Part shown: one piece after another, positions 13,685 to 17,269 of the stretch
Layout: the number at the start of each line of letters is the position of its first letter
How positions within the stretch are numbered: position 1 is the stretch's first letter
Assembly: GCA_024232355.1 (NCBI GenBank)
Contig: JAAEPW010000194.1
Span: 1 to 17,269 of the forward strand
From: Chloroflexota bacterium
GTDB taxonomy: Bacteria > Chloroflexota > Anaerolineae > B4-G1
Direction: 5' to 3'
Length of the DNA: 17,269 nt
Notes under the pieces: model-generated
Seen by the model: only the letters and a program-made list of their open reading frames with translations
The model's database searches: none
What the model was told of the DNA's origin: nothing
Translations under genes and position numbers: made by a program

Positions 13685-15559
13685 ATGACGGATAACTATG
13701 TTTCAACCCAAAGAGACCAGATATCCTTGACCAAGCTCCGAACCTGGCGCAGTTTCCTGGGGTTGTTTTATGGCATACTTTTGGTGTGTCTGGTCAGCTT
13801 GTGGATGAGTTCTACTTCCACAAAAGCTTCGCCTCAGTACGATGCATTACTGTTGTACGACCCTGCCAATCCTCGCAGTACCGACATCAATTTCCAAAAA
13901 GTGGTCGAATATTACGGCTTGGACTGCAAGTACGTCGATCTGACTTCTACTCCTTTGACCTATAGCCTTTTTCTCGATGGAAAGGACCAATACTTCCCCA
14001 CTGCCGGCATTGATATGGTCAATCTATACAAATATCTCGATCCCGACGAACTGGACATCCTAAAGACAGCTATCGATCAGCACGGCGTTAATCTATTGGT
14101 TTCAGGATTGGGCGCTTACTATAATCCTCGCAACCTCCGTGTGTTGACTGGTGGCGAGATCACAGGCACCACCTTGCCTACCGACAGCAGCCGTGATTAT
14201 CTGTTGAGCACCGACCATCCCGACATCCTACGTGAATTGTCTGGCGTGACCGTCATTGTTTCTGCCGGTCAGTTTGACGGCGAATTGATCATATCTTCTG
14301 CTGCGCCTCACGTGGACGTGCTGGTGGAGGCAACCGACGATTCTAGCCGAACCTATCCTGTCTTTGCCCGTTATCAGGCATACACTGGTAGTGTCTTTAT
14401 CATAGACAGTTGGTATAATCGTAATTTAGAAACCGAGCAATTCCACGACCTGTATAAAGCCCAGGCACAAAATGGTAGCTTTGCACAATGGGGCTTTGCA
14501 GAGGTAGTTCCCTTGATGGTGTTCGTGCGCTACACGGCCGGAGACGAAGCGTGGCACAACGATCATAATTATGCCAATTTGACCATCGATGATCCGTGTC
14601 TGCAAGAGCCGTATTTTAATCTGACTTTTACCCATTTATTGACACAAATGCTGGCACACGACTATCACACCACGATCGCTACCATACCGGGGAAATGCTA
14701 CGATCAATGGGAGCAGAGCGTCGTCGATCTGTTCTTGGCCTACCCAGACCGGTATTCGCTGGTGATTCACGGCAACAATCACGAGCCATGTCCCGAATTT
14801 ACGGACAGAATCCCTCGCTCAGTGCAACGAGCGCTCCTGAAACAAGCCCTGCAGCGAATGGATACCTTCGAAGCGCAGACCGGCATTCCCTACGGGCGAA
14901 TAATGGTCTTTCCATGCGAGTTGGCGGGCGAGAGTACACTGCCGCCGCTCAAACATCTCAATTTTCTGGCCACAGTCAACGCCCAACTGATTCCATTGAG
15001 TGGGACAATCAGTTCGGCCTGGGATTTCGCGATGTATCCGGCCATAATGGACTATAGCAACTATGCCATCGTCAATCGCTACTGGCAAAGCATCAGCCCC
15101 TATCCTTTTGACCTTTTTCGGGACAAGCCAGCCTTTATCTACGGTCACGAGTGGGACTTTGCACCAGGTACAGCCTCACCCGGTATAGGCGCGTATAACG
15201 CCACCGTAGACGCCATAAACAACCTGGAAGGAGAAGTAGAGTGGCGCAGCCTGGACTATATCATAAAACGCCTATATCTGAAAAAGCGAAACGACGATGG
15301 CGATATTGACGTGAAATGGTACACCAATCACCTGATCCTGGAAAACGAGACGGACAGTGAGCAACTTTACCATTTGCAAAAAGAAGAGGATGGTATCGTA
15401 CCGATCCAATCGCTGACAGTCAACGGTGTGCCCTATAGCTATACACTGGCCGACGGCCTGCTGCAACTTGATGTATCCATTGACGGCATGTCCTCGGCAG
15501 AGATTATCATCACCTATTGGGAAACAATGATATTTATACCTGTCATCCTCAAACAATGA
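13685..15559 (+). CDS. Exported NodB/DUF2334-like polysaccharide deacetylase, tandem copy 1
   Basis: A 624-residue protein. A basic stretch (KLRTWR) precedes a hydrophobic segment (about residues 25-42) and a Ser/Thr region, so it is a signal peptide or N-terminal anchor. Residues ~50-285 form an alpha/beta domain (YDALLLYDPANP, DELDILKTAIDQHGVNLLVSG, ILRELSGVTV) resembling the ThuA/GATase-like domains found beside deacetylases. The core follows: TIDDP with D302 and D303, HGNNH with H362 and H366, RIMVFPCELAG, and IYGHEWDF. These correspond to the CE4/NodB metal triad (Asp, His, His) and later motifs. A beta-rich C-terminus ends FIPVILKQ. It is predicted to deacetylate an N-acetylated polymer outside the membrane; hydrolytic PelA/PgaB-like or other roles are possible. 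It lies 573 bases from the upstream operon with its own strong Shine-Dalgarno sequence. Confidence 0.75.
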   Translation: MTDNYVSTQRDQISLTKLRTWRSFLGLFYGILLVCLVSLWMSSTSTKASPQYDALLLYDPANPRSTDINFQKVVEYYGLDCKYVDLTSTPLTYSLFLDGKDQYFPTAGIDMVNLYKYLDPDELDILKTAIDQHGVNLLVSGLGAYYNPRNLRVLTGGEITGTTLPTDSSRDYLLSTDHPDILRELSGVTVIVSAGQFDGELIISSAAPHVDVLVEATDDSSRTYPVFARYQAYTGSVFIIDSWYNRNLETEQFHDLYKAQAQNGSFAQWGFAEVVPLMVFVRYTAGDEAWHNDHNYANLTIDDPCLQEPYFNLTFTHLLTQMLAHDYHTTIATIPGKCYDQWEQSVVDLFLAYPDRYSLVIHGNNHEPCPEFTDRIPRSVQRALLKQALQRMDTFEAQTGIPYGRIMVFPCELAGESTLPPLKHLNFLATVNAQLIPLSGTISSAWDFAMYPAIMDYSNYAIVNRYWQSISPYPFDLFRDKPAFIYGHEWDFAPGTASPGIGAYNATVDAINNLEGEVEWRSLDYIIKRLYLKKRNDDGDIDVKWYTNHLILENETDSEQLYHLQKEEDGIVPIQSLTVNGVPYSYTLADGLLQLDVSIDGMSSAEIIITYWETMIFIPVILKQ

Positions 15560-15697
15560 TCCAAAGGCACCAAGATTTTTTGGATGATTGCCAAAAGGTA
15601 CATCTATCAATTCAAAGCTATGTACCGGCAAGGGAACAGGGCATAGGAAGCCGATAAAGTGTCCTACGCCAGCGCGTTTTCAAAATGTAATACAACT
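15560..15697 (+). other. Gap between the tandem paralogues
   Basis: 138 bases. CCAAA...TTTTTTGG at the left edge could form only a weak stem, so no terminator is called. The last ~27 bases (TTTTCAAAAT...ACAACT) are similar to the leader of copy 1 but lack its AGGAGGT. No promoter consensus was recognised. Confidence 0.5.
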
Positions 15698-17269
15698 ATG
15701 ACAAATAACTATATTTCAATCAAAAAAGATCAAACATCTTTGATCAGGTTCCGAACCTGGCGCAGTTTCCTGGGGCTGTTTTACGGCATACTTTTGGTGT
15801 GTCTGGTCAGCTTGTGGATGAGTTCTACTTCCACGAGAGCCTTGGCTCTGACCGATGCATTGCTGTTGTACGACGCTGCTAGCCCTTACAATACCGACGT
15901 CAATTTCCAAAAAGTGACCGAATATTACGGTCTGGATTGGGCGTCTGTTGACCTGGCTTCTACCCCTTTGACCGATGATCTTTTGCGCGATGAAGAGGGC
16001 CAATACTACCCGACCGTCAGCATTGATGCGGCCAATCTGTCCGCCCTCGATTCCAACGAACTGGACATCCTAAAGACAGCCATCGATCAACACGGCGTCA
16101 ATCTCCTGATCTCGCGAGTTCGAGAGTCCGATGATCACGCGAGCCTCAACACCTTGACCGGTGGCGAGATCATAAGCGTCACCTACCCAATCGATACCAA
16201 CCGTGATTACCTGTTGAGCGCCGACTATCCCGACATCCTGCGTGAATTGTCTGGCATAACTATTAGCGCTTCCTACGATCAGTACGACCGTGCCCTGGGC
16301 CTGGTGCCCGATGCAACTCACGTAGACGTGCTGGTACAAGCCACCGACGATTTTAGCCAAACCTATCCGGTCTTTGTCCGTTATCAGAATGGCGCTGGCA
16401 GCATCTTTGTAGATGGCGGTATGCATTACCATAATCTTCAAAACCGCCAGTTCTACGTACTGTACCAAGCCTGGGCGCAGAATGACAGCTTTACACAAAT
16501 AGATTTTGCAGAGGTTGTCCCCTTGATGGTGTTCGTGCGCTACACGGCCGGAGACGAAGCGTGGCACAACGATCACAACTATGCCAATCTGATTATTGAT
16601 GATCCGTGCCTGCAAGAGCCGTATTTCAATCTGACTTTTACCCATTTATTGACACAAATGCTGGCACACGACTATCACACCACGATCGCTACCATACCGG
16701 GGAAATGCTACGATCAATGGGAGCAAAGTGTCGTCGATCTGTTCTTGGACCATCCAGACCGGTATTCGTTGGTAGTTCACGGCAACAATCACAAGCCATG
16801 TCCAGAATTCACGGATAGCATTCCTCTCGGAGAGCAAAAAGCGAGCCTGGAAGAGGCTCTACAGCGAATGGATACCCAGGTGATATCGACCGGCATTCCC
16901 TACGGGCGAATAATGGTCTTTCCATGCAAGTTGGCAGGCGAGAGTACACTGCCGTTGCTCAAGGAACTCAATTTCCTGTCCACGATCAACTACCAAACGA
17001 CTCCATTGAGTGGGACGACCAGCTCGGCCTGGGATTTCGCCATGTATCCGGCCATAATGGACTATGGCAACTATGCCATCGTCAATCGCTACTGGCAAAG
17101 CGTCAGCCCCTATCCCTTTGACCTTTTTCGGGACAAACCAGCCTTTATCTACGGCCACGAGTGGGACTTTGCTCCCCCTGCGGGCATAGGCGCGTATAAC
17201 GCCACCGTAGACGCCATAAACGACCTGGAGGGAGAAGTAGAGTGGCGCAGCCTGGACTATATCATGAAA
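15698..17269 (+). CDS. Exported NodB/DUF2334-like polysaccharide deacetylase, tandem copy 2 (3' end outside window)
   Basis: The frame is open from the ATG at 15698 to the last base (524 codons) and is cut by the window edge. It is a paralogue of the preceding gene with the same order: basic start, hydrophobic segment, alpha/beta domain, deacetylase core. The metal motifs are kept as IIDDP and HGNNH, then RIMVFPCKLAG and IYGHEWDF. The membrane segment and the deacetylase core are almost identical to copy 1, including 98 identical bases at 16628-16725. The alpha/beta domain (YDAASPYNTD to about residue 270) is strongly diverged, including changes such as YYNPRN to a shorter charged stretch. 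There is no Shine-Dalgarno sequence before this ATG. A 9-base deletion follows WDFAP relative to copy 1. Presumed role as for copy 1, perhaps on a different ligand. Confidence 0.75.
   Translation, partial: MTNNYISIKKDQTSLIRFRTWRSFLGLFYGILLVCLVSLWMSSTSTRALALTDALLLYDAASPYNTDVNFQKVTEYYGLDWASVDLASTPLTDDLLRDEEGQYYPTVSIDAANLSALDSNELDILKTAIDQHGVNLLISRVRESDDHASLNTLTGGEIISVTYPIDTNRDYLLSADYPDILRELSGITISASYDQYDRALGLVPDATHVDVLVQATDDFSQTYPVFVRYQNGAGSIFVDGGMHYHNLQNRQFYVLYQAWAQNDSFTQIDFAEVVPLMVFVRYTAGDEAWHNDHNYANLIIDDPCLQEPYFNLTFTHLLTQMLAHDYHTTIATIPGKCYDQWEQSVVDLFLDHPDRYSLVVHGNNHKPCPEFTDSIPLGEQKASLEEALQRMDTQVISTGIPYGRIMVFPCKLAGESTLPLLKELNFLSTINYQTTPLSGTTSSAWDFAMYPAIMDYGNYAIVNRYWQSVSPYPFDLFRDKPAFIYGHEWDFAPPAGIGAYNATVDAINDLEGEVEWRSLDYIMK

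Noticed and set aside
15561..15583. Possible terminator CCAAA...TTTTTTGG after deacetylase copy 1
   Set aside because: The stem is only about five A/T-rich pairs and the T-run lies inside the structure, not after it.
16070..16645. Minus-strand open frame opposite deacetylase copy 2
   Set aside because: It is a shadow of the conserved plus-strand coding sequence. A partly similar shadow occurs opposite copy 1, as expected for a duplication.

Overview
The window is a densely packed stretch of an exopolysaccharide or surface-polysaccharide locus. All genes are on the plus strand, mostly with 1-20 nt overlaps. The likely host is a member of the Chloroflexota (Anaerolineae/Ardenticatenia-like). 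This is inferred from the moderate GC content, the Thr-Pro linker of the secreted protein, and the short hydrophobic YMPIVVQQ / FIPVILKQ motifs of the secreted proteins. No rRNA or other taxonomic marker is present, so the assignment is tentative.

Region 1 (1-7582) holds the assembly genes: a GT4 glycosyltransferase cut by the left edge, a Wzy/WaaL-type O-antigen polymerase or ligase, a Wzx-type flippase, two more GT4 glycosyltransferases and a PAPS-dependent sulfotransferase. The sulfotransferase is AT-richer than its neighbours. The gap after it (7583-7770) contains two decayed copies of the C-terminal tail of a glycosyltransferase, both related to the tail of the intact gene just before the sulfotransferase. 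The sulfotransferase therefore sits between copies of one coding tail, which points to recombination at this junction.

Region 2 (7771-13111) holds another GT4 enzyme, a secreted parallel beta-helix protein with a C-terminal golvesin/xanthan-lyase-like domain, an alkaline-phosphatase-superfamily protein with a complete set of metal ligands, and a nucleotidyltransferase-fold protein. All four are translationally overlapping. They look like polymer tailoring functions: cutting or epimerising, and phospho-group addition or removal.

Region 3 (13112-13684) is a 573-nt gap without a convincing gene. It contains a 140-bp MITE-like element with perfect 15-bp terminal inverted repeats flanked by a perfect 12-bp direct repeat, plus several dyads and a possible -10 box.

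Region 4 (13685-17269) holds two tandem paralogous membrane-anchored or secreted proteins with a NodB/DUF2334-like deacetylase core (DD and HxxxH metal motifs). The second is cut by the right edge. The copies are patchwork-similar: the deacetylase core includes 98 identical nucleotides, while the N-terminal extracellular domain is strongly diverged. The second copy has lost the strong Shine-Dalgarno sequence of the first.

Taken together, the genes describe a Wzx/Wzy-type pathway whose product is probably sulfated and then modified outside the cell. The initiating phosphoglycosyl transferase, the chain-length regulator and the export pore are not in the window and would lie elsewhere. No tRNA, rRNA, CRISPR array, intact transposase or convincing intrinsic terminator was seen.
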